Of a stretch of 39,701 bases of DNA, positions 25,282 through 33,690 are shown piece by piece (the stretch's first letter is position 1; the number at the start of each line of letters is the position of its first letter). The notes beneath the pieces are model-generated. The model saw nothing but the letters and a program-made list of their open reading frames with translations, ran no database searches and had not been told where the DNA came from. Location: contig SKXQ01000109.1 of NCBI GenBank assembly GCA_007128315.1, forward strand, positions 1 to 39,701, written 5' to 3'. The DNA comes from Spirochaetaceae bacterium. GTDB taxonomy: Bacteria > Spirochaetota > Spirochaetia > DSM-27196 > SKKC01. The position numbers and the translations under genes are program-made.

Positions 25282-26028
25282 TTACTCATTGCCCGCATAG
25301 CGATCGATAAGAGATATGATCCTGCCTGGTATCTCGGAACCGAAACGGGGAACACCAAGTTGCTCGAGCCCGGAGAGAGCGAGGACGCGATCTTTACGAT
25401 CATCGACAGCATTCGCGTGCGAAACCACGTCTGGCAGACCTCCTCTCGGTACAGAAATCGGGTTACTTCTGCAGATCGAGATGTGTCGATCGCCACACAG
25501 GGCAGTCAACTCGGTGTAATAGCTCGTGTCCTGTCGGGGAAGATTAATGTAACGACTCTTGTCGTTCAGCCGGACGGGTATCTCGAACGAATCAACAACT
25601 GTGTGGTCGTCGAAAGAAAGACTGTCCATTTCCACGATTCGAAGGATCAGTTCCTCAAACTCGGGATCCGCTGTAACACTCACCAGTTGTTCATCTCGCA
25701 CGTCCCAGTAACAGAATGCCCAGGCAGGGTCACGAACCATCAGATGCATGCGGGTTTCATTGTACCGCTCCGGGAGATCGTTCTCGTCGTCATTAACCGG
25801 CGTAAGATCCTTCTCGGAGAAAAACCGTGCGAGCTCGTACTTCCGCTCTTCCACTCGCATCGCGTTGTTATTGGACTCGTTATGATCAGCACGCGCTTCT
25901 TCAAGCGCATCGCTCACGAGATCAACGAGTCCGCCAACCTCGGCGTCATCCGGTATATCTACATCCAGTTTGTCGGCCAGTTTGTGCAACAGTTCTTCGC
26001 TCAGCCCGGCGAGACGCTCACGTGTCAT
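25282..26028 (-). CDS. DUF4912 domain protein linked to GH57
   Basis: A 248-residue protein of unknown biochemical role. The start MTRERLAGLSEELLHKLADK resembles a SAP/Rho-N-like helical motif. After an acidic linker, residues about 87-205 carry the DUF4912 signature (LPERYNETRMHLMVRDPAWA then FCYWDVRDEQ), and later VPRGGLPDVVSHANAVDDRK. DUF4912 proteins are known next to GH57 glucan enzymes in Thermotogae, Spirochaetes and Cyanobacteria, which suggests a carbohydrate-binding or regulatory role in glycogen metabolism; that is inference. No signal peptide, so it is cytoplasmic. GGGGGA lies 6-7 bases before the ATG. Confidence 0.85.
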   Translation of the reverse strand: MTRERLAGLSEELLHKLADKLDVDIPDDAEVGGLVDLVSDALEEARADHNESNNNAMRVEERKYELARFFSEKDLTPVNDDENDLPERYNETRMHLMVRDPAWAFCYWDVRDEQLVSVTADPEFEELILRIVEMDSLSFDDHTVVDSFEIPVRLNDKSRYINLPRQDTSYYTELTALCGDRHISICRSNPISVPRGGLPDVVSHANAVDDRKDRVLALSGLEQLGVPRFGSEIPGRIISLIDRYAGNE

Positions 26029-26062
26029 TCAAAATCCCCCACTGCAGGTGCAGCTCGAATGT

Positions 26063-26092
26063 ATCGTAGAAAAATACCTTCGGCCGCGTCAA
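26063..26092 (-). promoter_or_regulatory. Predicted internal promoter of the DUF4912-GH57 pair
   Basis: On the minus strand TTGACG (26092-26087, five of six matches) and TACGAT (26068-26063, four of six) are 18 bases apart. The -35 box overlaps the stop codon of the methyltransferase gene. The start point would be near 26056, about 28 bases before the DUF4912 ATG. This would let the glycogen pair be expressed apart from the upstream genes. Confidence 0.4.
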
Positions 26093-26937
26093 GCGAGCCG
26101 CTTCTGTGCAAGGACAAGAACGACATCTCCAAATCCGAGAGGCTTTGCAAGTCTGTCGGCCGGGTGTTTGATCCAACGCGGAGCCATACCTTGCGCGATC
26201 CCGCCCCAGGTTCGATGTGTAAGAACGTCAAAGCCGCTTTCCAGAACTATACGCTTCAGGTTCTTCGTGGAAAAGAGGTTCAGATGATCGGCGATGGCCG
26301 AACGCCATCGTGCACCGAAGAGCTTCGCCTGAAAACCGGATGTGTTGGGGGTCACGATGATCGTATACCCGCCCGGCTTCATGACCTGCCACACATCCCG
26401 CAGAAACTGTCTTGGATCGGGCACGTGTTCAATGACGTGAGAAAAATGAACAACATCAAAAAGACCCTGCGCGAACTCGATGCGATCGAGGGTCCCGACA
26501 TGAATGTCAACGTTCCGTACCGTTCTGCCGTACTCAGCCGCGGGCACACAGATCTCGACGCCTTCGACCTGCCAGTCCTCTGTTCGGAGGTGCTGCAGAA
26601 GCGCCCCCGTCGCGCACCCCACATCGAGAAAACGACGCGGCCGTGGCAGTGACTCCGTCAGAGCGTCAAAGTCGATATCGCCGAGACCGCGAAGCATCAA
26701 ATCGAGAAACGAGGCGTCGTTTTCGAGCTCGTAATCGAAGTAGTCATCCTGATACCTGTTCTGAAGATCGTCGAATACCGGCTGCGGGTTCTGATAGACG
26801 TGACCACAGGCAGCACATCGCACGAATCTGAAACCACCACAATCCCAGTACGGTCGGTCCGAAACACTGCCACACACGACACAACTTACCTCATCGGTCC
26901 GTTCGGAGTCTGATGGGCTCATTGAGAAAGTCTTCAT
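26089..26937 (-). CDS. Zinc-ribbon class I SAM-dependent methyltransferase
   Basis: A 282-residue methyltransferase of unknown substrate. It has an N-terminal zinc ribbon (CVVCG at about 19-23 and CAACGH at about 41-46, four Cys) followed by a Methyltransf_11/12-type Rossmann domain: motif I RFLDVGCATGALLQHL at about 103-118, motif II acidic VEGVEIC, and LFDVVHFSHVIEHVPDPRQF at about 159-178. The MKPGGYTIIVTPN and NLFSTKNLKRIVLESGF blocks are common in methyltransferases of cell-surface glycan and lipid clusters. I start at ATG 26937, seven bases after GGAG. A GTG at 26943 abuts the Shine-Dalgarno. Neighbours do not define a substrate. Confidence 0.85.
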   Translation of the reverse strand: MKTFSMSPSDSERTDEVSCVVCGSVSDRPYWDCGGFRFVRCAACGHVYQNPQPVFDDLQNRYQDDYFDYELENDASFLDLMLRGLGDIDFDALTESLPRPRRFLDVGCATGALLQHLRTEDWQVEGVEICVPAAEYGRTVRNVDIHVGTLDRIEFAQGLFDVVHFSHVIEHVPDPRQFLRDVWQVMKPGGYTIIVTPNTSGFQAKLFGARWRSAIADHLNLFSTKNLKRIVLESGFDVLTHRTWGGIAQGMAPRWIKHPADRLAKPLGFGDVVLVLAQKRLA

Positions 26938-26939
26938 AC

Positions 26940-28034
26940 TCACTCTCCACGACGGGGGTCTATGCTCACGTTCCGTCGAACACGACTGCCGGTTGCATCA
27001 TACACAATGACACCGGTGTTTATCGATTGTGCGCCGACGTTGATAACACCGAGGCGGAGACTGCCTTCGACATCGTACATCTGCGACGCACGTCTGAACC
27101 CTCCCTGCCAGAGAATGATGTCTGATGATCCATCGATCCCGTGGTCGCTGTCCTGTTCCGAGGCGGAAACGAAGACACTGTCGTCCACAGTCGGTTCGAC
27201 GGTTCCCGTTACAGCGATTCCAGGAACCTGGGATTCGTCGATTGTCGAAGGTACCTCAAGCGGTGTATCACCGGTCGTTACGACGGTCGGAAGCTCATCC
27301 TGTGCGGTTTCTGTTACCGGTCGTTCGACCGGCTGTCGTCTCAGGGCAAGTACTCCCGGCACGAGTCGATCGAGATCCATAACATGGTGAATCCGTGCGC
27401 CGACCGCGTACTCTATCCGCGCCGGCAGAACGGGCATCGCAGACGGTATGAGGTGGGATTGTACCGCAGCCGATACGTCAACAGGACCACGATCGAGCGA
27501 CACCCGCGGACCCGCACCTCGTCTGTTCTCCCCCTGCGTAAAAAAAACCGAAGAGATCCGAGGAGGATCGGGATCCCATCGCCGGGGGAGAATATCGAGA
27601 GGATTCGCGTAGACACCTTCCTGAACGTCAAAAATCGCAAAATAGACTGGCTCACCGACATGCCGACCGAGGATATCACGCATGCGAAGTTCGTCTCCGG
27701 TAGTACCCGGCTCGAGGTTCGTGTACAGCGCCGTGAGACCGTTTCCGTGGTCAACGGCGAGAAAACCTCCCTGGGGTTGCACGAATCCGGGTGCATAGCG
27801 GTCAAACGCACCTCGGAAGGTAATCTGCCCGGTGTGTGCTGCGCGGAGCGGCTCGTCGGTCGCATCGAATGAGATGCCCCGGAGCGGAAGCCCGCCCTCG
27901 GGCGAGAGAAACCCGGCACGGAGTGTGGAGTCCGGAACGGGCCACTCCCACGCGCTCACATCGTCGTGTCCGGAGATGCACGCGAAGAAAGCCGCGGCGA
28001 TACACAGCGTGCGAAGACTAATCAGAGAATTCAT
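26940..28034 (-). CDS. Degenerate LytM/M23-like periplasmic protein
   Basis: A 364-residue exported protein, probably a non-catalytic LytM relative. ATG 28034 gives a signal peptide (SLISLRTLCIAAAFFACISG). A longer frame to 28079 lacks this form and lies inside the upstream gene. Residues about 30-150 follow the M23 order: PLRAAHTGQITFRGAFDRYA, GGFLAVDHGNGLTALYTNLE and a final YFAIFD strand. However, the zinc ligands are gone. The usual H-x-x-x-D reads RGISFD, and the H-x-H reads YFAIFD. Such dead LytM domains (EnvC-like) often activate amidases in the periplasm. Residues after about 160 have Pro/Thr-rich linkers and a final beta-like region. It overlaps the upstream propeller gene by 17 bases. 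Confidence 0.72.
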   Translation of the reverse strand: MNSLISLRTLCIAAAFFACISGHDDVSAWEWPVPDSTLRAGFLSPEGGLPLRGISFDATDEPLRAAHTGQITFRGAFDRYAPGFVQPQGGFLAVDHGNGLTALYTNLEPGTTGDELRMRDILGRHVGEPVYFAIFDVQEGVYANPLDILPRRWDPDPPRISSVFFTQGENRRGAGPRVSLDRGPVDVSAAVQSHLIPSAMPVLPARIEYAVGARIHHVMDLDRLVPGVLALRRQPVERPVTETAQDELPTVVTTGDTPLEVPSTIDESQVPGIAVTGTVEPTVDDSVFVSASEQDSDHGIDGSSDIILWQGGFRRASQMYDVEGSLRLGVINVGAQSINTGVIVYDATGSRVRRNVSIDPRRGE

Positions 28035-29124
28035 ACAACAACACCACTTCTTCAAGTCCAATCGATACCAGCCTTCCATCGTATGACAGTGAATACGCGG
28101 CAGCAGGAAACACGAGCGTGGAAAGCTCGCTCAGATCATCAGCGTACAGGATGTGAAGCCTGCTCCGTGCATCGGAAGCGTAGCTGTCGGTAAGTACGAG
28201 AAGCAGATCAAGGGACTCAAGCCATCCGAGGCCGACGACACGGCCAGGAAGTTCCCGGTGCGTAATGTCGCCGCTGCCGGCGTCGATTCGTGCAACGCCG
28301 CTTTCGGTTTCAAGGAGCAGGTCGTCCGACACCCAGGTGATATGTCGGGATCGATTCATTGAGCTGTCGAGACGCATCACCTCGCGTGAAATGATGTCCT
28401 CTCCACCGCGACGCAGAATCGCCACCCGAGTCGGATGCAGCCCTTCGACCACGGCAGCTCTACCGTCAGGGTTTACCGACAGCCCGTACACCGCGCCTTG
28501 TGACTCAATGCTCGGACGTCGAAGCGATACGAGTTCACCGGCCTGCTCAGCCTCACTCCCGTCGAAGAGGTAGACGAAGCCGAGCGCATCCGCAACCCAG
28601 ACATGTCCGGGCGATGTTTCGAGCGCGACGATTGGTCCGGCCAGACGGATCTGTCCGGCGACCTCCATGCTCCCATCGAGCCAGGCAAAGCCTGATCCGT
28701 CCCGGTCTATCGCGAAAACCTGATTTCCTCTCAGTACTGCTGCCGGCTGGCTGACAAGGCGCACAGGGGCGTGCCCCGCGCGCAGAACCGCCGGGGTTCC
28801 ATCGATCAGGGTTACCGCACCTGCGTCGGAACGATCAAGCCGCAACGGATCGGCAATCTGCACAGCCCGCCAGGCCCTGTGGTCCATGACGACGACATGC
28901 TCAGCGGTTCTACTCGTAGCACGGAAGCGTGGCGCCGGTTCACGAAACCATTCGTGAACAATCCCCGCTGCAGCCTGCTGCGTCGAGGCTCCCTCGGGAG
29001 CTATGAGCGAGAGCAGTCCCAGTGATGGTTCAGACGCGAGCCGGATGGGCGATACAGCAATGAACGCCATGGTGAGCAGAGGGAAAAGAAGCACTATGAT
29101 GATCAGGCGTGAGCGCATTGACAT
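28018..29124 (-). CDS. Membrane-anchored or exported beta-propeller-like protein, unknown function
   Basis: I do not recognise a named family. The 368-residue product has an N-terminal hydrophobic segment (about 5-25, RLIIIVLLFPLLTMAFIAVS), a signal peptide or signal anchor. The rest is a series of short beta-type units with recurring V/I-x-D-x-x-G spacing (GNQVFAIDRDGSGFAWLDGS, SPGHVWVADALGFVYLFDGS, DDLLLETESGVARIDAGSGD), suggesting a WD40/NHL-like propeller in the periplasm. It precedes and overlaps the LytM-like gene by 17 bases, so the two are probably made together and may act together at the envelope. No good ribosome site is visible; an ATG two codons later is equally possible. Confidence 0.65.
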   Translation of the reverse strand: MSMRSRLIIIVLLFPLLTMAFIAVSPIRLASEPSLGLLSLIAPEGASTQQAAAGIVHEWFREPAPRFRATSRTAEHVVVMDHRAWRAVQIADPLRLDRSDAGAVTLIDGTPAVLRAGHAPVRLVSQPAAVLRGNQVFAIDRDGSGFAWLDGSMEVAGQIRLAGPIVALETSPGHVWVADALGFVYLFDGSEAEQAGELVSLRRPSIESQGAVYGLSVNPDGRAAVVEGLHPTRVAILRRGGEDIISREVMRLDSSMNRSRHITWVSDDLLLETESGVARIDAGSGDITHRELPGRVVGLGWLESLDLLLVLTDSYASDARSRLHILYADDLSELSTLVFPAAAYSLSYDGRLVSIGLEEVVLLYEFSD

Positions 29125-29144
29125 AGGGGATCAGGAACGGGCCT

Positions 29145-29951
29145 CTACCGCTTGTTCGATGATTCGCGTTTATCGTCGGAATCCATCTTCTGCTTCCAGA
29201 CTTCCATTCGTTTTTTCACCGTTTCAGCCAGGTCAGCCTCACCAAGCAGGAGGTGCAGGCGCCGTAAGGCAGCCAGATGAGCGATCGCAAGTTTGAAGTC
29301 ATCGAGCCTGAGCGTCGAAAGCTCATACCGTTCGCGGTATCGATCGGCGGCACGCTGCTGCAGACGTTTTACCAGGGCAAGATGGGCGAGACGCTCCTCA
29401 TAATGGTCGGAACGGGGGTCAAGGCCGGCAACCAGCGACTTCATGTTCAGGATATTTTTCGCCACGGCCGCGAACCGCCCTTCAAGCTCGACAAAACTCC
29501 ACTTCCATTTCGAGTTCTCGCCAAAGCTCTGTTCGACGGCCTCGATGGTAAACCCGAGCTTACGCACAAGCCGATATCGCGCATCGTCGGGTACCGACTC
29601 TATCCGCTCGAGTTGCTCGGAATACTCACTGTATCCTGCATCGATCAAATCGGTGACGGTTTCTTCAAGAAAAATGACGCTCTGGTAACAGCTCTTTCTC
29701 GCGTCGTTCAGAAACGCCTCGCCTCGAACACCGAGAAGGGCAACCGAAACCCGATTCAGAAGCAGATACCGCGAGGCAAGATTAAGACGCTCGTCCGCGA
29801 GTCCGAGTCTCTTGAAACAGGCTTCATCGGAGTCATCGCGGATTGTGCTTGCAATACTCCGTTCGCGGCCGAGCATCTGCTCTACCTCAGCCTTATATTT
29901 TTTGACCTTTTCCGAGTATCTCTGTTTTGCTACCGCAGAAATTTTTCCCAT
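29145..29951 (-). CDS. Helical cytoplasmic protein of unknown function
   Basis: I do not recognise this 268-residue protein. It has no signal peptide or membrane segment, is rich in K, R, E and L, and appears to be all helix. A possible coiled coil lies at about 10-35 (YSEKVKKYKAEVEQMLGRER) and again near the C-terminus (about 185-255). A K/R/D/S-rich tail follows. GGGAG lies about 10 bases before the ATG. It stands 27 bases after recN and 20 bases before the propeller gene in a continuous string. The length, lack of overlap with better frames and close spacing support it as a real gene. Confidence 0.65.
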   Translation of the reverse strand: MGKISAVAKQRYSEKVKKYKAEVEQMLGRERSIASTIRDDSDEACFKRLGLADERLNLASRYLLLNRVSVALLGVRGEAFLNDARKSCYQSVIFLEETVTDLIDAGYSEYSEQLERIESVPDDARYRLVRKLGFTIEAVEQSFGENSKWKWSFVELEGRFAAVAKNILNMKSLVAGLDPRSDHYEERLAHLALVKRLQQRAADRYRERYELSTLRLDDFKLAIAHLAALRRLHLLLGEADLAETVKKRMEVWKQKMDSDDKRESSNKR

Positions 29952-29978
29952 TGCCCGTGTGGCTCCCGTTGGCCGGTC

Positions 29979-31661
29979 CTAGGTGTATGTGCGAAGCAGA
30001 TCCTCCGCATGCGATCGAGAGGCGCTGCCCGTGGTATCGCCAGCAAGCATTCGAGCAATCTCGTCTACCCGTTCCTCGCCGGATACGGCCCGGACATCAG
30101 TGCTTGTGCGATCACCGCGAACCCGTTTCTCGACCCTGAGGTGATTATCGGCGCGAACGGCAATCGTTGCAAGGTGAGTGATGCAGAGAATCTGCTTGTG
30201 CAGGCTGAGGGTTTTCAGATACTCACCAACCTGAACCGCTATTTCCCCCCCGATGCCGGCGTCGACTTCATCAAATACCAGCGATGATACTTCATCGGTG
30301 GCGGCAAACGCACTTTTCAGGGCAAGCATGACTCTTGAGATTTCTCCGCCCGAGGCGATGGAGCGCAGTTGCTTAAGTGGCTCGCCGGGATTCGCTGACA
30401 GTCTGAACGAAACGGTGTCGAGCCCATGAGGGCCGCAGGCAAGCTTCCCGGAGCCGTTTGTTCGCCGATCGACCGAGATCACGAAACGCGTCTTCGGCAT
30501 GCCCAGCTTCCCAAGGCTGCTAACGATCGTTCCAGTCAGTTCTTCAGCCGCGACGCGACGGAGTTCAGAAATGGTCTTTGCCTCGGCAAGGATCTCCTGC
30601 TCTCCTTTTGCTATTTCCTCGCTCAACCGTTCCTTGTCTTCTTCCCAGTTCGACAGATCAGACAGCTCCTGCTGAGCTTCCTCCAGATACCCGAGAACGT
30701 CGGCGATCGTGTCGCCGTACTTCTTCTCAAGTTTCCGGATCAGCGCAAGGCGCTCTTCGACTGCTTCCAGCCGACCTGGCGAGAACGTCATGGACGTCCG
30801 GTACTCGCCAACGGTCTCGGCTACATCCTCAATCTCGTAGAAAGCGTCGTCGAGCCGTGTCGACAGCGACGCAAGGTCGGAGTCGATAGATACCGCCTGT
30901 TCGACAGCGTTGCGCGCTTCGCGAACCCGAAGAAGGGCTCCTCCCCGGTTCTCCGAAAGCAGGTTGTGCACTGCGTCAACAGCGGCATAGAGCTGTTCAT
31001 GCTGGGACAGGATTTTCCGTTCCTGCTCAAGTTCGTCTTCTTCGTTCGGCGAAAGCGAAGCGTCTTCTATCTCCCGGACTGCGAAGGTAAGGATGTCAGC
31101 CTGACGAAGCCGCTCGCGTTCATCCGACACGAGTTTATCAAGCCGCTTTCTGAGGTTTGCAACATCCTGAAAGCGTCTGGAAAAGGCCTGAACACGCGGG
31201 GTGAGCTCTGCATACTGATCGAGAAATACCCGGTGGTTGTCTTCCACGAGTAGCGTCTGATGGGCATGCTGCCCGTGTATATCAAACATGAGCGCACCAA
31301 GCTCTTCGAGATCGGCACGTGTGACCGGAGTGCTCTGTACGTAGACCGGCCCCCGGCCCTGTGATTTGATAGTCCGCCGCACGACAACACTACCGTCGTC
31401 GTCGGAGATCCCGTGCTCACTGAGCCAGTCGATCACCGGCTGACTCCCGCTGACACGAAAGACACCGCTCACAACGGCCTCTTCGGACCCTGCCCGGATG
31501 GCACCGGTATCGGCTTTGACACCTCGCAAAAGAGACAGGGCCCCTACGAGGATTGACTTCCCTGCACCTGTCTCACCCGACAGCACGTTCATACCGTTGC
31601 TGAAGCGTATAGTCAGGCGATCAACCAGAGCGTAATTCTGTATCGTCAGTTCTTCGATCAT
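29979..31661 (-). CDS. recN: DNA double-strand break repair protein RecN
   Basis: RecN is an SMC-like ATPase that gathers and holds broken DNA ends for RecA-dependent repair. The 560-residue product starts MIEELTIQNYALVDRLTIRF, with Walker A LSGETGAGKSILVGALSLL at about 28-46. Two long coiled-coil regions (about 150-230 and 280-365) flank a short hinge. The C-terminal half carries the ABC signature-like SGGEISRVMLALKSAF at about 440-455, Walker B SSLVFDEVDAGIGGEIA at about 463-479, and the H-loop CITHLATIAVRAD. All motifs are intact. It follows nadK by 4 bases, a pairing also common in Firmicutes and Actinobacteria. Confidence 0.96.
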   Translation of the reverse strand: MIEELTIQNYALVDRLTIRFSNGMNVLSGETGAGKSILVGALSLLRGVKADTGAIRAGSEEAVVSGVFRVSGSQPVIDWLSEHGISDDDGSVVVRRTIKSQGRGPVYVQSTPVTRADLEELGALMFDIHGQHAHQTLLVEDNHRVFLDQYAELTPRVQAFSRRFQDVANLRKRLDKLVSDERERLRQADILTFAVREIEDASLSPNEEDELEQERKILSQHEQLYAAVDAVHNLLSENRGGALLRVREARNAVEQAVSIDSDLASLSTRLDDAFYEIEDVAETVGEYRTSMTFSPGRLEAVEERLALIRKLEKKYGDTIADVLGYLEEAQQELSDLSNWEEDKERLSEEIAKGEQEILAEAKTISELRRVAAEELTGTIVSSLGKLGMPKTRFVISVDRRTNGSGKLACGPHGLDTVSFRLSANPGEPLKQLRSIASGGEISRVMLALKSAFAATDEVSSLVFDEVDAGIGGEIAVQVGEYLKTLSLHKQILCITHLATIAVRADNHLRVEKRVRGDRTSTDVRAVSGEERVDEIARMLAGDTTGSASRSHAEDLLRTYT

Positions 31662-31665
31662 GATA

Positions 31666-32562
31666 TCACCGACCTCCGGACCAGTGGAGTTTGCTGCGGA
31701 GGACTTCGTAGAACGATCGGCGATCCGATTCTATGATGCCAGCACGGTGATGTGATCGACACACTTCGATTATATCGTCGGCCTTTAGCGCGTGAACTTC
31801 CTGGCCGTCAACCGTCATGACAACGTCGGTCCTCTGACTGTGATCTACCTGAATCCTCACTACTTCATGACCCGGCATAACGAGCGTTCGATTGCTTAAA
31901 GTGAAGGGGCAAATGGGATTCAGTATCATTGCGTCAAGATCCGGATGCAGAATAGGTCCACCGGCAGCCGCAGAGTAGGCAGTTGAACCGGTAGGAGTCG
32001 CTACCAGTAAACCATCGGCGCGGTAGGAACCGAGGCGACCTCTGCTCGTTGAGGCAGTGAGATTAACGATCTTGGATATGCCGGTTGCCGCAACGACCAT
32101 CTCATTCAGACCGGTACAAGTCGCGATACATACTTCGTCGCGAAACAGTCGCACCTGAATCATGAGGCGCTGACTCACCCCGACCTTCCCGGCCAGAAAC
32201 GCGTGAAAGGCGTCGTACCATTCATCCTGTCTGATTTCGGTTATGAAGCCGAACTGCCCGAGATTCACCGCCAGGATAGGAATGTCGTATCCTGCGATGG
32301 CTCGCGCACAGGTAAGAACGGTGCCGTCGCCTCCGAGGCTAACAACCATGTCGATGGTATCCAGAGAAATCTCCTCGGCAATGTTCTGGCCAAGCGACAT
32401 GCGAAACACCGATATGTTCTCAGCCGTGAGGGTCTCACTGATCCGGTCAGCCAGCTCTACAGCCTGTGGTTTTATACCATTGGCGAACACGAGTACGCGC
32501 GAAATGGATATGGGAGCTGTGTCGAGACGGGTTTCGGTACGGGTTTCCACAATCGGCTTCAC
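31666..32562 (-). CDS. nadK: NAD kinase
   Basis: NAD kinase phosphorylates NAD to NADP, using ATP or polyphosphate. The 298-residue product has the family motifs: VVSLGGDGTVLTCAR at about 73-87 (GGDGT), GLNEMVVAATG at about 151-161 (NE), and RADGLLVATPTGSTAYSAAA at about 181-200. The first about 20 residues are variable, and the GTG start at 32562 has no clear ribosome site, so the true start is uncertain. It lies 10 bases after the DegT-like gene and 4 before recN. Confidence 0.95.
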   Translation of the reverse strand: MKPIVETRTETRLDTAPISISRVLVFANGIKPQAVELADRISETLTAENISVFRMSLGQNIAEEISLDTIDMVVSLGGDGTVLTCARAIAGYDIPILAVNLGQFGFITEIRQDEWYDAFHAFLAGKVGVSQRLMIQVRLFRDEVCIATCTGLNEMVVAATGISKIVNLTASTSRGRLGSYRADGLLVATPTGSTAYSAAAGGPILHPDLDAMILNPICPFTLSNRTLVMPGHEVVRIQVDHSQRTDVVMTVDGQEVHALKADDIIEVCRSHHRAGIIESDRRSFYEVLRSKLHWSGGR

Positions 32563-32572
32563 TATATCGCGG

Positions 32573-33673
32573 TCATGGAAGCGTGGAAAGCACCTTTCCG
32601 ATATGCTCCACTTCCCGATTCGTCAGACTCGGATACAGTGGAAATAGAACACACCGCAGAAACAGGCTGTACGCTGAAGGAAACTGCTCTGCGCTCAGCA
32701 GGCGGGTATCTTCGTCAGGGGGCTGATCCGTGACCATTTCATCCTCGGAAGCTTCGGCGGTACGGCGCTCACAGACTGCGATTATGGAATCATCAAAAGC
32801 AGGAATAACCTCAACGTCGTTCTTTCTTGCGTAGGCGATTACGTCCTTCACTGAACTATTGAGCAGAACGGGATACAGGTGCCCTGCAGCGCCTTCGGTG
32901 GCGGGCGTGACAAGACCGCGGTGTCTGCTGGAACGCAAGACCTGGGCTGCAAACCGTTCAGCGATTTCACTTCGGCGGGTGAGATAACGAGGCAGCTCTT
33001 TCAGCTGTGCAATACCAAGGGCTGCATTCATGTCGGGAAGCAGGCTGAAACTGCTTGCTCCGTCAATTGCGCGCTTGAGTGCTGCGCGTTCCTTCGGCCC
33101 CCGGGCAATCACGGCGGCCCCACCACCGGTAGTAATGATATCGTCCGGTTCAAGGCTCATGACAACCACGCGCCCCGAACTGCCGGCTGAAACCTCCCCC
33201 CGCTTCGCGCCGAGACTGTGCGATACGTCCTCGATCACCGGCACGCCGAGTTCAAGCACCGGAGTAAGATCCGGCATAATCCCAAGCGGAGCTGTCGATA
33301 CCAGCACGTCAATTGACTGTTCCTGTATGCGTTCGACGGCAGCGGACATGTCGAGCGTTCCGTCCGCGGGATCAACGTCACCGTACACGGCGGTAAACCC
33401 GCTCGCCTCAAGGACTTCGCGATAGCTGTCAGGAGCAAGCGGTGATATCAGGACGGAGATGCCTTCCTCGCACGAAAGCGTCTGGAACGCAAGGTCGATC
33501 GCACGGGCATACTCCCGGACTGCGATGCCCAGAGAGCCCGAGAACAGCGATGAAAGGTTCTTGCCGAAGTCCTGAAGCAGTTCTCCGGGTCCGAGACGAT
33601 CGGAGACCATGCACGTCAGAACGGAATCCATGTCTTTTCGACGTATTGAAGGACGTATGATTGATATAGGCAT
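32573..33673 (-). CDS. DegT/DnrJ/EryC1-like protein lacking the PLP lysine
   Basis: A 366-residue member of the sugar aminotransferase (DegT/DnrJ/EryC1/StrS) fold family. Recognisable parts are RLGPGELLQDFGKNLSSLF near residue 26, VIEDVSHSLGAKRGEVSAGS at about 147-166, where the conserved Asp that contacts the PLP ring nitrogen is kept, and IITTGGGAAVIARG at about 179-192. In active members the lysine that binds PLP lies two residues before the L-T-T-G core. Here that position is Asp (about residue 178). The serine in VVVMSLEP is kept. A non-catalytic role is therefore likely. The ATG 33673 is used; a TTG at 33694 overlapping the cheW stop (TTGA) is possible. Neither has a clear ribosome site. 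Confidence 0.78.
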   Translation of the reverse strand: MPISIIRPSIRRKDMDSVLTCMVSDRLGPGELLQDFGKNLSSLFSGSLGIAVREYARAIDLAFQTLSCEEGISVLISPLAPDSYREVLEASGFTAVYGDVDPADGTLDMSAAVERIQEQSIDVLVSTAPLGIMPDLTPVLELGVPVIEDVSHSLGAKRGEVSAGSSGRVVVMSLEPDDIITTGGGAAVIARGPKERAALKRAIDGASSFSLLPDMNAALGIAQLKELPRYLTRRSEIAERFAAQVLRSSRHRGLVTPATEGAAGHLYPVLLNSSVKDVIAYARKNDVEVIPAFDDSIIAVCERRTAEASEDEMVTDQPPDEDTRLLSAEQFPSAYSLFLRCVLFPLYPSLTNREVEHIGKVLSTLP

Positions 33674-33690
33674 ATATTGTGTTTTCGTAC

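Noticed and set aside
25192-26652. Long plus-strand open frame of 486 codons opposite DUF4912 and the methyltransferase
   Set aside because: It is the antisense shadow of two genes with clear family motifs, has no similarity or ribosome site, and arises from the codon bias of the high-GC opposite strand.
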